Shown here piece after piece: positions 1 through 8,648 of a stretch of 64,000 nucleotides of DNA. Numbering within the stretch: position 1 is the first letter of the stretch; each line of letters opens with the position of its first letter. Source of the stretch: JAFALK01 sp036500605 (lineage in GTDB: Bacteria > Pseudomonadota > Gammaproteobacteria > Burkholderiales > Burkholderiaceae_C); NCBI GenBank assembly GCA_036500605.1, contig DASYBU010000005.1, positions 186,001 through 250,000 on the forward strand, written 5' to 3'. A program made the translations under genes and the position numbers. The notes below the pieces were generated by a model. It did not search any database and was not told the DNA's origin. It saw nothing but the letters and a program-made list of their open reading frames with translations.

Positions 1-878
1 AGGACATGACCTGGGCCGAGCCGAGCGAGCGCGGCATCGGCATGGTGTTCCAGTCGTATGCGCTGTACCCGACCATGACCGTCGAGCGCAATATGTCCTT
101 CGGCCCGCGCGTGAGCGGCGTGCCCAAGGCCGAAATCGAAAAGCGCGTGGCGCGCGCGGCCGAGATCCTGCAGCTCGGCCCGCTCCTGCAGCGCAAGCCT
201 TCGCAGCTCTCGGGCGGCCAGCGCCAGCGCGTGGCGATCGGGCGTGCGCTGGTGCGCGAGGCCGGCGTGTTCCTGTTTGACGAACCGCTCTCGAACCTCG
301 ATGCCAAGCTGCGCGGCGAGCTGCGCCGCGAGCTCAAGCTGCTGCACAAGAATCTCGGCTCCACGATGATCTACGTGACGCACGACCAGGTGGAGGCCAT
401 GACGTTGGCCAGCCGCGTGGTGGTGATGAAGAGCGGCCAGATCCAGCAGATCGGCACGCCGGCCGAGGTCTATGAACGGCCGCAGAACCTCTTCGTCGCG
501 GGCTTCCTCGGCGCGCCGGGCATGAACTTCGTGCCGAGCACGATCGAGGTCGAGAACGGCCAGCCGACATTGCGTGGCCCGTTCGCGATGAGCCTGGCTG
601 CGTACCCGTTCCAGGCGGCGCCGAAGCCGGGCCAGGCCGTGACGCTGGGCGTGCGCCCCGAGCACATCACGATCGATGCGCAAGGCGCGTGGGAAGCCGA
701 GGTGCAGTTGGTCGAGCCGATGGGCAACCACCAGGTCGTGTGGCTCAAGAGCGGCGACACGAGCTTCTCGGTGCTCGTGCACGAGGCGATCAGCTTCGAG
801 CCCGATCAGCGCGTGCGCTTCTCGGTTGATGCGGCGCGCATCTCGCTGTTCGACCAAGGCACGGAACAGAGGTTGTAA
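1..878 (+). CDS. Sugar ABC transporter ATP-binding protein (MalK/UgpC type), 5' end outside the window
   Basis: Cytoplasmic ATPase that powers import of a sugar through an ABC permease. The visible part begins just before the Q-loop (MVFQSYALYP) and continues with the signature LSGGQRQRVAIGRAL, Walker B (VFLFDEPLSNLDAKL) and the H-loop (IYVTHDQVEAM), followed by a C-terminal TOBE-like regulatory region with the GVRPEHI motif typical of MalK/UgpC. Walker A is missing because it lies upstream of base 1, so the ATG at position 6 is internal and the reading frame is open from the window edge. The stop is 3 bases before the flavoprotein gene, and the following genes are glycosidases, so the substrate is probably an oligosaccharide released from a beta-glucan or glucoside (inference). 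The family is certain; the sugar is not. Confidence 0.93.
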   Translation, partial: DMTWAEPSERGIGMVFQSYALYPTMTVERNMSFGPRVSGVPKAEIEKRVARAAEILQLGPLLQRKPSQLSGGQRQRVAIGRALVREAGVFLFDEPLSNLDAKLRGELRRELKLLHKNLGSTMIYVTHDQVEAMTLASRVVVMKSGQIQQIGTPAEVYERPQNLFVAGFLGAPGMNFVPSTIEVENGQPTLRGPFAMSLAAYPFQAAPKPGQAVTLGVRPEHITIDAQGAWEAEVQLVEPMGNHQVVWLKSGDTSFSVLVHEAISFEPDQRVRFSVDAARISLFDQGTEQRL

Positions 879-881
879 GTC

Positions 882-2405
882 ATGGCCCTCCAGCAGCTGC
901 GTCGCATCGTCATCGTCGGGGGCGGCACGGCCGGCTGGATGTGCGCAGCCGCGCTCTCGAAGTTGCTCAAGCGCGAGCAGGATGAGTCGCCTTACACGAT
1001 CCGCCTGATCGAGTCCGACGAGATCGGCATCATCGGCGTCGGCGAGGCCACGATCCCGCCGATCCGCACCTTCAACACGGTGCTGGGCATCAACGAAGAC
1101 GACTTCCTGCGCGCCACGCAAGGCACCTTCAAGCTCGGCATCGAGTTCGTCAACTGGGGCGGCATCGGCGAGCGCTACATCCACGGCTTCGGTGCCGTGG
1201 GCCAGCCGATCGACGGCATCCCGTTTCACCACTACTGGCACCGGCTCAACGAGCAGGGCCTGGCCGGCAATCTGTTCGACCACTCGATCAACACGCTCGC
1301 GCCGAAGGCCGGCAAGTTCATGCGGCCGCGCGCCGAGATGCAGGGCTCGCCGCTGGCCGAGATCACTTATGCCTTCCACTTCGATGCGAGCCTTTATGCG
1401 CGCTTCCTGCGCGGGCAGGCCGAGCAGCGCGGCGTGGTGCGCACCGAAGGCCGCATCGACCAGGTGCTGCAAGACGAAGACGGCCTGATCAGCGGCGTGC
1501 GGCTGGCCGGCGGCGAGCTGGTCAACGGCGATTTCTTCATCGATTGCTCGGGCCTGCGCGGCCTGCTGATCGAGCAGACGCTGCATGCCGGCTATGAGGA
1601 CTGGTCGCACTGGCTGCCTTGCGATCGCGCGCAGGCCGTGCCTTGCGAATCGACGCAACCCTTGCTGCCGCTGACGCGCTCGACCGCGCACACGGCCGGC
1701 TGGCAATGGCGCATCCCGCTGCAGCACCGCACCGGCAACGGCCATGTCTACAGCAGCGGCTTCATGGGTGACGATGAGGCCGGCCGGATCCTGATGTCCG
1801 GGCTCGACGGCAAGCCGCTGGCCGAGCCGCGTGTTTTGAAATTCCTGACCGGCCGGCGCAAGCGGAGCTGGATCGGCAATTGCGTGGCGCTGGGCCTGGC
1901 GAGCGGCTTTCTGGAACCGCTCGAATCGACCAGCATCCACATGGTGCAGACCGCCATCACGCGCCTGATGGACCTGTTCCCGCGCACGGGCCTTGATGCT
2001 GCCGACATCGCGCTCTACAACCGCCAGACGCAGTTCGAATACGAACGCGTCCGCGATTTCATCGTGCTGCATTACAAGGCCACGAAGCGCAATGATTCCG
2101 ACTTCTGGAACTACTGCCGCGAGATGAGCATCCCCGACACGCTGAGCGAGAAGATCGAGCTCTACCAGAGCAATGCGCGCATCTACCGCGAAGGCATCGA
2201 GCTGTTCTGGGAGCCGAGCTGGCTGCAAGTCATGCACGGCCAGGGCATCCACCCGCGCAGCCACCACCCGATCGCCGACCTGCGCCCGATTGAAACCATC
2301 CGCGAGGTCGCCGACAACATCCGCGACGTGGTGCGCCGCTGTGTCGACCTGATGCCCACGCAAAGCGATTTCATTGCCGCGAACTGCGCGGCGCCGAAGC
2401 TGTAG
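882..2405 (+). CDS. Tryptophan halogenase family flavoprotein
   Basis: 507-aa flavoprotein of the flavin-dependent tryptophan halogenase family. Visible motifs are the N-terminal FAD dinucleotide-binding GGGTAGW (residues 13-19), the family block GVGEATIP (52-59), a lysine at residue 84 in the segment GTFKLGIEFVNW that matches the hypohalite-relay lysine of PrnA/RebH, the diagnostic WxWxIP (WQWRIP, 274-279), and a C-terminal FLEPLEST block whose glutamate (348) matches the second catalytic residue. The key residues for halogenation therefore look intact. It starts 3 bases after the ABC ATPase stop and precedes GH30, SGNH and GH3 genes. Family members are common in sugar-uptake loci of Xanthomonas and Caulobacter-like bacteria, where the substrate is unknown. 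Real halogenase activity on tryptophan is unproven, and no flavin reductase gene is adjacent. Confidence 0.9.
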   Translation: MALQQLRRIVIVGGGTAGWMCAAALSKLLKREQDESPYTIRLIESDEIGIIGVGEATIPPIRTFNTVLGINEDDFLRATQGTFKLGIEFVNWGGIGERYIHGFGAVGQPIDGIPFHHYWHRLNEQGLAGNLFDHSINTLAPKAGKFMRPRAEMQGSPLAEITYAFHFDASLYARFLRGQAEQRGVVRTEGRIDQVLQDEDGLISGVRLAGGELVNGDFFIDCSGLRGLLIEQTLHAGYEDWSHWLPCDRAQAVPCESTQPLLPLTRSTAHTAGWQWRIPLQHRTGNGHVYSSGFMGDDEAGRILMSGLDGKPLAEPRVLKFLTGRRKRSWIGNCVALGLASGFLEPLESTSIHMVQTAITRLMDLFPRTGLDAADIALYNRQTQFEYERVRDFIVLHYKATKRNDSDFWNYCREMSIPDTLSEKIELYQSNARIYREGIELFWEPSWLQVMHGQGIHPRSHHPIADLRPIETIREVADNIRDVVRRCVDLMPTQSDFIAANCAAPKL

Positions 2406-2423
2406 CCAACACGATTTTTGTAT

Positions 2424-2502
2424 TCATCCTGTACCCATCCTGTGCATCCATGTTCAAAACCTGAATTCGTTTTTTACATGGATGGACAGGATGTACAGGA
2501 TA
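2424..2502. repeat. Imperfect long inverted repeat, dispersed family A, copy 1
   Basis: Two arms of about 27 bases containing ATCCTGT(N)ATCC on the left (2424-2453) and CATGGATGGACAGGAT on the right (2476-2502) can pair into a long hairpin with a loop of about 22 bases. A close relative with the same arm sequence and similar flanks (a CGTTTT run next to CATGGAT, and CCATGTTCAAA) lies at 36800-36877. The copy sits between the halogenase stop and the GH30 start, and covers the upstream part of the longer open frame of the GH30 gene, which is one reason for choosing the later GH30 start codon. Confidence 0.85.
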
Positions 2503-2543
2503 AGGAAAAAAGCATCCCCGTGAGACAACGTTCAGGAAGTCGT

Positions 2544-3965
2544 ATGTTCAATCGCTCAAGTTCACTGCTTGCAATTTCACTTGCCCTTGTCGGGTCCTCG
2601 GCGCTCGCCGGCCCCGACGTTCAGAACTGGTTGACCACGGCCGATCAGCATGCGCTGCTCAAGCCGGGCGTGCCGCTCAGTCTTGAAGCTGGGCAAGCAC
2701 CGCTGCCCGTGCACATCGAGGTCGATCCCACGCAGCGCTTCCAGTCGATGGTCGGCTACGGCGCGGCGATCACCGAGGCTTCGGCTTGGTTGATCCACCA
2801 CGAGATGCAACCCGCGCAGCGCGAAGTGCTGATGAACGATCTGTTCGGGCACGGGCCGGACGGCATCGGCCTTGAATTCACGCGACTGACGATCGGCGCC
2901 TCGGATTTCTCACGCACGCACTACAGCCTCGACGATGTGCCGGCCGGCCAGAAGGACATGGCGCTCAAGCACTTTTCGCTCGCGCCTGAGAAGGCCGATG
3001 TGGTGCCCGTCGTCAAACAGGCGCTGGCCGTCAATCCGCAGTTGCAGGTGATGGCTTCGCCCTGGAGCGCGCCGGCCTGGATGAAGACCAACGGCAACGC
3101 GTACAAGGGCCACCTGAAGCCCGAGATGTACGGCGTGTTCTCCCGGTACATGCTGCGTTATGTGCAGGCCATGAAGGCCGAGGGCGTGAACATCTTCGCG
3201 CTGACCCTGCAGAACGAGCCGCACTTCGAACCCGAGAACTACCCCGGCATGCGCATGGACCCGCCCGAGCGCGCCAAGGTGATCGGCGAGCACCTCGGGC
3301 CCTTGCTCAAGGCCAAGGCGCCGGGCGTGCAGATCATGGAGTGGGACCACAACTGGGACGAGCCCCAATCGCCGCTGGCCGTTTTGGCAGACGCCAAGGC
3401 GCGCGCCTATGTTTCGAGCGTGGCCTGGCATTGCTACGCGGGCGAACCCAGCGTGCAGACCAAGGTGCATGAGGCCTACCCGGACAAGGATGTCTGGATG
3501 ACCGAATGCTCGGGCGGCAACTGGATGGACGAGTGGACCAAGGCCTGGCCCTGGATGATGAAGAATTTGGTCATCGGCGGCCCGCGCAATGGCGCACGCG
3601 GCGTGCTGCTGTGGAACCTCGCGCTTGACGAGAACCACGGCCCGCACAAGGGCGGCTGCACCGATTGCCGCGGTGTGGTGACGATAGATTCCAAGACCGG
3701 CGCGGTCAGCCGCAATATGGAGTACTACGCGCTCGGCCACGCCAGCCGCTTTGTGCGGCAGGGCGCCAAGCGCATCGCCTCGACCAGCGATGTCGGCGGG
3801 CTCGACACCGTGGCCTTCCAGAACCCCGACAACTCACTCGTGCTGGTGGTCAGCAATGGCGGGGAAGTAACACGTCAGTTCAGCGTCGGCTACCAGGGCA
3901 AGGAGCTGCGCTATGAGCTGCCTTCGCTCGGTGTGGTGACGTTCACGTGGCCGGGTGAGCGGTGA
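2544..3965 (+). CDS. GH30 family glycoside hydrolase (glucosylceramidase-like), exported
   Basis: 473-aa secreted glycosidase of family GH30, which retains anomeric configuration and includes glucosylceramidases and beta-1,6-glucanases. The chosen ATG gives a clean signal peptide (MFNRSSSLLAISLALVGSSALAG) with cleavage near residue 21; the frame is open 126 bases further upstream, but that part lies in an intergenic repeat and encodes no sensible N-terminus. Family landmarks include GYGAAITEASA, SPWSAPAWMKTNG, the acid/base glutamate E225 in LQNEPHFEP, the nucleophile E321 in VWMTECSGG, and a C-terminal beta-sandwich. Its stop overlaps the start of the SGNH gene (TGATG), so the two are translationally coupled. 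Probable role: release of glucose units from beta-glucans or glucolipids in the periplasm or outside, to be finished by the GH3 enzyme. Confidence 0.92.
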   Translation: MFNRSSSLLAISLALVGSSALAGPDVQNWLTTADQHALLKPGVPLSLEAGQAPLPVHIEVDPTQRFQSMVGYGAAITEASAWLIHHEMQPAQREVLMNDLFGHGPDGIGLEFTRLTIGASDFSRTHYSLDDVPAGQKDMALKHFSLAPEKADVVPVVKQALAVNPQLQVMASPWSAPAWMKTNGNAYKGHLKPEMYGVFSRYMLRYVQAMKAEGVNIFALTLQNEPHFEPENYPGMRMDPPERAKVIGEHLGPLLKAKAPGVQIMEWDHNWDEPQSPLAVLADAKARAYVSSVAWHCYAGEPSVQTKVHEAYPDKDVWMTECSGGNWMDEWTKAWPWMMKNLVIGGPRNGARGVLLWNLALDENHGPHKGGCTDCRGVVTIDSKTGAVSRNMEYYALGHASRFVRQGAKRIASTSDVGGLDTVAFQNPDNSLVLVVSNGGEVTRQFSVGYQGKELRYELPSLGVVTFTWPGER

Positions 3966-4885
3966 TGACGATGATGCGGCGCCTCGCGCTGACGTTGCTG
4001 GGCTTGCTGTTTGCGGGCTCGGCGCTGGCCGAGAAGATCCTGTTCATCGGCAACAGTTTTACGTACGGCGCCGGTTCGGAGGTCCAGCACTACCGGCCGA
4101 ACACGGTCCACGATCTCAACGGCGAAGGCATGGGCGGCATGCCGGCGCTGTTCAAGGCGTTCACGAACCGTGTGGGCCTGTCTTACGACGTGTCGATCGA
4201 AACCCATCCCGGCATCGGCCTCGACTGGCATCTGGCGCAGAAGGCCGACGTGATCGGCAGCCAGCGCTGGGACACGGTCGTGATGCACGGCTACAGCACG
4301 CTCGATCAGGCGCATCCCGGTGATCCGGCGCTGCTGGTGAAGACTGCGCAGCAGATGGCGGCCTTGCTGCGTCGCCAGAACCCGGAGGTGGCTCTGCATC
4401 TGATGGCGACGTGGCCGCGCGCCGATCAGGTTTATCAGCCGAACGGCGCGTGGCATGGAAAAAGCGTTGCGACGATGGCCGGGGATGTACGTCGTGGCTA
4501 CGAAACCGCCGCAGCGGCCGTCCCGGGGATGAAAGAGATCGCACCTGTCGGTTCAGCCTGGGTACGCGCCATGGTGGCCGGCGTGGCGCTACGCAATCCT
4601 TATGAGCCGCAACTCGATGGCCAGCTTGATCTCTGGGCCGCCGACAGTTATCACGCGAGCATCTACGGCAGCTATCTTGAAGCGCTCGTGGTGTTCGGCA
4701 CGGTGACTGGTCGCGACCCGCGCAGCCTGGGTGCCCATGAATGCGCGGCCTTCGATCTGGGCCTCAGCTCCGAGCAGGCCGCGCGCCTGCAACAGATCGC
4801 TTATGAACAACTGACCGAGGATTCGAGGCTCAAGCCCTCGCCACGGTACAACTCAAGACAGGCCGCTCCATGCCCTCTGCACTGA
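3965..4885 (+). CDS. Exported SGNH-hydrolase-like protein
   Basis: 306-aa protein with a signal peptide (hydrophobic LALTLLGLLFAGSALA) and an SGNH/GDSL-type fold. Block I is IGNSFTYG, with N30 before the putative nucleophile S31 (GNS instead of the classical GDS). The C-terminal block ADSYHAS gives D227 and H230, the Asp-x-x-His of the catalytic triad. Proteins with an ILFIGNSF start are often annotated as DUF4886 or SGNH esterases. The start at 3965 overlaps the GH30 stop; a GTG one codon upstream and an ATG two codons downstream are alternatives. The 3' end overlaps the GH3 gene by 16 bases. In this context it may remove acetyl or other acyl groups from the glycan attacked by the GH30 and GH3 enzymes (inference). 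Confidence 0.8.
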   Translation: MTMMRRLALTLLGLLFAGSALAEKILFIGNSFTYGAGSEVQHYRPNTVHDLNGEGMGGMPALFKAFTNRVGLSYDVSIETHPGIGLDWHLAQKADVIGSQRWDTVVMHGYSTLDQAHPGDPALLVKTAQQMAALLRRQNPEVALHLMATWPRADQVYQPNGAWHGKSVATMAGDVRRGYETAAAAVPGMKEIAPVGSAWVRAMVAGVALRNPYEPQLDGQLDLWAADSYHASIYGSYLEALVVFGTVTGRDPRSLGAHECAAFDLGLSSEQAARLQQIAYEQLTEDSRLKPSPRYNSRQAAPCPLH

Positions 4886-7377
4886 CCAATGCCCGGCGCG
4901 TTGCCGCGATCTTCGTGATGACCGGCGCCGCATGCGCGGCGCAGGCCGCCACCACGCCGGTCTATCGCGACCGTTCGGCCCCGGTCGAGGCCCGCGTCGC
5001 CGATGCCCTGAAGCAGCTCACGCAAGACGAGAAGCTCGCGCTGATCGGCGGCGACCGCGATTTCTATATCCGCGCGATTCCGAGGTTAGGCCTGCCCGAG
5101 ATCCGCATGGCCGACGGCCCGATCGGCGTGCGCAACGACACGCGCTCGACCGCCTATCCGGCCTCGGTTGCGCTGGCCGCGAGCTGGGACGTGGGCCTGG
5201 CAAATGACTTCGGCACTGCACTCGGTCGCGACGGCCGCGCACGTGGCGTACACATCCAGCTCGGCCCGGCCGTCAACATCCAGCGCGTGCCGCAGAATGG
5301 CCGCAATTTTGAATACCTGAGCGAGGACCCGTTCCTCGCCGCGCGCTTCGGCGTGGCCATCGTCAAGGGCATGCAGAGCCAGGGCGTGGTCGCCACGGTC
5401 AAGCACTACGCGGCCAATAACCAGGAAACCGAGCGCATGACGATCGACGCCAGGATTGGCGAGCGGGCGCTGCGCGAGATCTACCTGCCGGCCTTCGAGG
5501 CGGCAGTGAAGGAGGGCGGCGCCTGGGCCGTGATGAGCGCCTACAACCGCCTCAACGGCGACTACGCCACCGCCAATCAATGGCTGAACCTGCAGGTGCT
5601 GAAGAAGGAATGGGCCTTCCCGGGCGTGCTGATGTCCGATTGGGATGCGACGCACGACACGCTCGGCGCGGCGGCCGGCGGGCTCGACCTGGAAATGCCC
5701 TCGGGCAAATCCATGAACGCCAAGGCGCTGAAGCCCTTCATGGACGGCGGCCAGATCACGCAGGAAAACCTTGATGACAAGGTGCGGCGCATCCTGCGGC
5801 TTGAAGTGGCGATGGGCTTTCTTGACCGGCCGCAGCAGGACCGCTCGATCCCGCTCGACGACCCGCGCAGCAGCGCCGTGGCGCTCAAGATCGCGCAGGA
5901 AGGAACCGTCCTGCTGAAGAACGAGAAGGCGCTGCTGCCCTTGCAATCGGGCCAGATCCACAAGCTCGTGCTGATCGGTCCGGCCGGCAATGTGGTGGCG
6001 GCCGGTGGCGGCAGCTCGACGGTGCGCGCCATCCATTCGACGACGCTGCTGGCCGCACTGAAGACGCAGGTCGCGAAGGTCGACTTCATCGATGGCACGG
6101 GCCTGAACCCGGCCGAGCGCCTGATCGACACGGCGCACTATGAAGGTCCGCTCAAGCGCGAGATCTTCGATGGCATGGAGCTTCAAGGCCCGGTGCGCGA
6201 CACGAAGCAGGTCAAGAAGATTGCCGAAGACTGGACCGGCCACGCGCCCGCGAAGGGCCTGACGCCGAACAAGTTCTCGGCACGCTGGACCGGCAAGATC
6301 GTCGCACCGAAGACGGCCGACTACACCTTCGTGGTGTCGAGCGATGACGGCTCGCGCGTGTTCGTTGACGATCAGTTGGTTGTCGATTTCTGGTCCGATC
6401 ACGGCCTTGCCAGCAAGCAGGGAACGCTGCACATGGAAGCCGGCACGACGCACCAGCTGCGCGTCGAATACATGCAGGACGGCGGCGATGCCGTCATGCG
6501 CTTTGGCTGGGGCATTGCTCAACCGGGGCCGCTGCTGACGACGCAGCAGAACGATCTGATCCGCGCGGCCGATGCGGTCGTCTTCGCTGCGGGCTATTCG
6601 CAGGAGGATGAATCGGAAGGCTCCGACCGCAGCTACGAATTGCCGCATGCGCAGCCGGCGCTGATCAAGGCCGTGGCCGAGATGAACCCGCGCACCATCG
6701 TGGTCGTGAACTCGGGCGGCCGTGTCGAGACCGCCTCGTGGCTCGGCAAGGTACCGGCGCTGCTGCAAGCCTGGTTCCCGGGCCAGGACGGCAATCGCGC
6801 CGTGGCCGACATCCTGTTCGGCAAGCTGAACCCGAGCGGCAAGCTGCCGTTCACGTATGAGAAGCGTCTTGAAGACAGCGCCGCTTTTGCCCATAGTCCG
6901 GCCAACTATCCCGGGCAGGTCGGCCACGTTGACTACGCTGAAGGCATCCTGGTGGGTTACCGCTGGGCCGACAGCAAGCAGATCGAGCCCTTGTTCCCCT
7001 TCGGCTATGGCCTGAGCTACACGCACTTCGATTACTCGGCGCCCGAGGTGAAGCGCGATGCGAACGGCCATCAGGCCGTGAGCTTCAAGCTGACCAATGC
7101 CGGCAGCGTGGCAGGCAGCGAGGTGGCGCAGGTCTACGTGGAGCCGCCGCCGAATTCGGGCGTTATGCGCCCGGTGCGCGAGCTCAAGGGCTTTGCGCGG
7201 CTGGAGCTCAAGCCGGGCGAGACGGGCCAGGCCACGGTCACGCTTGACGATCGTGCGTTCGCCTACTTCGATGAAGCCAGCCACGCGTGGAAAACCGACC
7301 CGGGCCGCTACACGGTCGTGATCGGCGCTTCCTCGCGTGATGGGCGTCTGCGCGTGCCGGTTGATCTGACGCCATGA
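4870..7377 (+). CDS. GH3 beta-glucosidase with inserted PA14 domain, exported
   Basis: 835-aa family 3 glycoside hydrolase. A signal peptide (ends near AAQA, residue 27) is followed by the (beta/alpha)8 domain with the nucleophile D257 in VLMSDWDATHD and the substrate-binding VKHYAANNQE. A PA14 domain (about residues 450-555, with TFVVSSDDGSRVFVDD and LRVEYMQDGG) is inserted in the second, alpha/beta sandwich domain, whose acid/base region reads EDESEGSDRS. A C-terminal fibronectin-III-like domain (VSFKLTNAGSVAGSEVAQVYV) follows. This domain order matches GH3 enzymes of the KmBglI type, where PA14 shapes the active-site pocket for short oligosaccharides. It is the last gene of the + strand carbohydrate block and overlaps the SGNH gene by 16 bases. 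Likely substrate: beta-linked gluco-oligosaccharides. A BglX-like name would be reasonable but is not certain. Confidence 0.93.
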   Translation: MPSALTNARRVAAIFVMTGAACAAQAATTPVYRDRSAPVEARVADALKQLTQDEKLALIGGDRDFYIRAIPRLGLPEIRMADGPIGVRNDTRSTAYPASVALAASWDVGLANDFGTALGRDGRARGVHIQLGPAVNIQRVPQNGRNFEYLSEDPFLAARFGVAIVKGMQSQGVVATVKHYAANNQETERMTIDARIGERALREIYLPAFEAAVKEGGAWAVMSAYNRLNGDYATANQWLNLQVLKKEWAFPGVLMSDWDATHDTLGAAAGGLDLEMPSGKSMNAKALKPFMDGGQITQENLDDKVRRILRLEVAMGFLDRPQQDRSIPLDDPRSSAVALKIAQEGTVLLKNEKALLPLQSGQIHKLVLIGPAGNVVAAGGGSSTVRAIHSTTLLAALKTQVAKVDFIDGTGLNPAERLIDTAHYEGPLKREIFDGMELQGPVRDTKQVKKIAEDWTGHAPAKGLTPNKFSARWTGKIVAPKTADYTFVVSSDDGSRVFVDDQLVVDFWSDHGLASKQGTLHMEAGTTHQLRVEYMQDGGDAVMRFGWGIAQPGPLLTTQQNDLIRAADAVVFAAGYSQEDESEGSDRSYELPHAQPALIKAVAEMNPRTIVVVNSGGRVETASWLGKVPALLQAWFPGQDGNRAVADILFGKLNPSGKLPFTYEKRLEDSAAFAHSPANYPGQVGHVDYAEGILVGYRWADSKQIEPLFPFGYGLSYTHFDYSAPEVKRDANGHQAVSFKLTNAGSVAGSEVAQVYVEPPPNSGVMRPVRELKGFARLELKPGETGQATVTLDDRAFAYFDEASHAWKTDPGRYTVVIGASSRDGRLRVPVDLTP

Positions 7378-7491
7378 TCTATCGCAGTGCGAAGCCAGCC
7401 TCACCCTTATGGGGGGATTGCTGGCCCAGACCCCTCGCGCGCAAACTTTCCTCCGTACGCTGTCACCGTTAGGCATCACGAAGAACTGCTC

Positions 7492-7525
7492 CCACCTTGG
7501 CCCGGCGCAAGCCGGGTCAAGGTGG
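7492..7525. terminator. Strong hairpin between convergent genes, possible bidirectional terminator
   Basis: Arms of 15 bases (CCACCTTGGCCCGGC and its near-perfect complement, one mismatch) around a GCAA loop. It lies in the 181-base gap between the GH3 gene and the convergent MBL-fold gene. No clear T-run follows on either strand, so termination is inferred from the position and the stem only. The rest of this gap shows nothing recognisable. Confidence 0.5.
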
Positions 7526-7558
7526 CGAGAGTCACAGCGTCAGACTCCTCGCATCCTC

Positions 7559-8632
7559 TCAGGCCGCCGCTGAACTCTCAGCGCTGAAGCGGTAAATCCC
7601 ATCCGAATCCAGCCGCCGCACCAGCCGGCCCGCTTGCCAAAGTGCGTGCAAGTGAGCGATGGCTTCGCCCATCGCAAAGGTGGTCTGGTGCAGGTCGAGC
7701 TTGCGCTTGAACAGCACCGCCAGCAGATCGGCGCCGTGGCTGGGCTGCGCCTGGCAAGCGGCCAGCACCTCGGCGAGGCGGTCGGCATGGTGATCGCGCA
7801 ACTGCGCGACGCGCTGGCGCAGGCCCCGGAAGGGCTTGCCGTGAGAGGGCAGCACGAGCGTGTCTTCGGGCAGCGGCGCCATGCGTTCGAGTGAGTCGAG
7901 ATAGGCCGTTAGCGGATCGGCTTCGGGCTCCACGTCGACGACGGAAACATTCGTCGAAATGCGCGGCAAGACCATGTCGCCCGAGATCAGCAAGCCCAGG
8001 CTCGGGCAATGCAGGCTCATGTGCTCGGGCGCGTGGCCGTAGCCGGCGATGCAATGCCAGGCGTGGCCGCCGATGCTGACAACCAGGCCGTCGATCAGGC
8101 GCCGGTAGCTGGCCGGCACGGCTGGCACCATGCTCGGGTAGTAGTTGCTGCGGGCGCGGATCATCTCCAGCGCCTCGGGGTCGATCAGCCCATGGCTGCC
8201 GAAGAAATCGGCAGCCGCCGTGCCGCCCATGCCGACGGTCGAACTGCTGGCAAGCTTGGCGAGGTGATAGTCGGTGGCACTCATCCAGAGCCGGCATTGC
8301 CAGCGCTCGCACAGCCAGGAGGCCAAACCCATGTGGTCAGGATGGAAGTGGGTCACGATCACCCGCAGCACCGGCAGGCCTTGCAGGTGCTTCGCGAAGA
8401 TTTGCTCCCAGGCCGCGCGGGTCGGCTCGCTGGCGATGCCGCAGTCGACGATGGTCCAGCCTTCGCGGCCGTCGAGCTGGTCGCGCAGCAGCCAGAGGTT
8501 GATGTGGTCCAGCGCAAAGGGCAGGCCCATGCGCAGCCAGTTCACGCCGGGGGCCAGTTCGATCACCTCGCCCAGCGCGGGGAGGGTTTCGCCCAGCGGG
8601 TATTCCAGTTCAGATTCGCGCGTATTCGCCAT
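7559..8632 (-). CDS. MBL-fold metallo-hydrolase
   Basis: 357-aa metallo-beta-lactamase-fold hydrolase. The metal-binding motif THFHPDH gives H95, H97, D99 and H100; further ligand positions include a later GYGHAPEH (His) and LLISGDMVLP (Asp), with a C-terminal LPSHG histidine. No signal peptide is present, so it is cytoplasmic. The frame is open further upstream, but the ATG at 8632 has an AAGG ribosome site 9 bases before it and gives the normal N-terminus. It is divergent from a LiuR-like MerR regulator and shares with it a 38-base gap containing a 16-bp dyad. Proteins of this type are often found beside branched-chain or fatty-acyl-CoA catabolic genes and may be thioesterase-like (inference); the substrate is unknown. 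Confidence 0.88.
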   Translation of the reverse strand: MANTRESELEYPLGETLPALGEVIELAPGVNWLRMGLPFALDHINLWLLRDQLDGREGWTIVDCGIASEPTRAAWEQIFAKHLQGLPVLRVIVTHFHPDHMGLASWLCERWQCRLWMSATDYHLAKLASSSTVGMGGTAAADFFGSHGLIDPEALEMIRARSNYYPSMVPAVPASYRRLIDGLVVSIGGHAWHCIAGYGHAPEHMSLHCPSLGLLISGDMVLPRISTNVSVVDVEPEADPLTAYLDSLERMAPLPEDTLVLPSHGKPFRGLRQRVAQLRDHHADRLAEVLAACQAQPSHGADLLAVLFKRKLDLHQTTFAMGEAIAHLHALWQAGRLVRRLDSDGIYRFSAESSAAA

Positions 8633-8648
8633 AAACTCAAGCCTTACG

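Noticed and set aside
2418..2543. Upstream extension of the GH30 gene
   Set aside because: It runs through the palindromic repeat and would bury the signal peptide; the ATG at 2544 gives a normal secretory start.
5086..7479. Open frame of 797 codons opposite the GH3 gene
   Set aside because: Shadow of the GH3 beta-glucosidase, no domain or ribosome site of its own.
7378..7558. Small gene or RNA in the gap after the GH3 gene
   Set aside because: Only a hairpin is seen; the short open frames have no ribosome site and no recognisable product.
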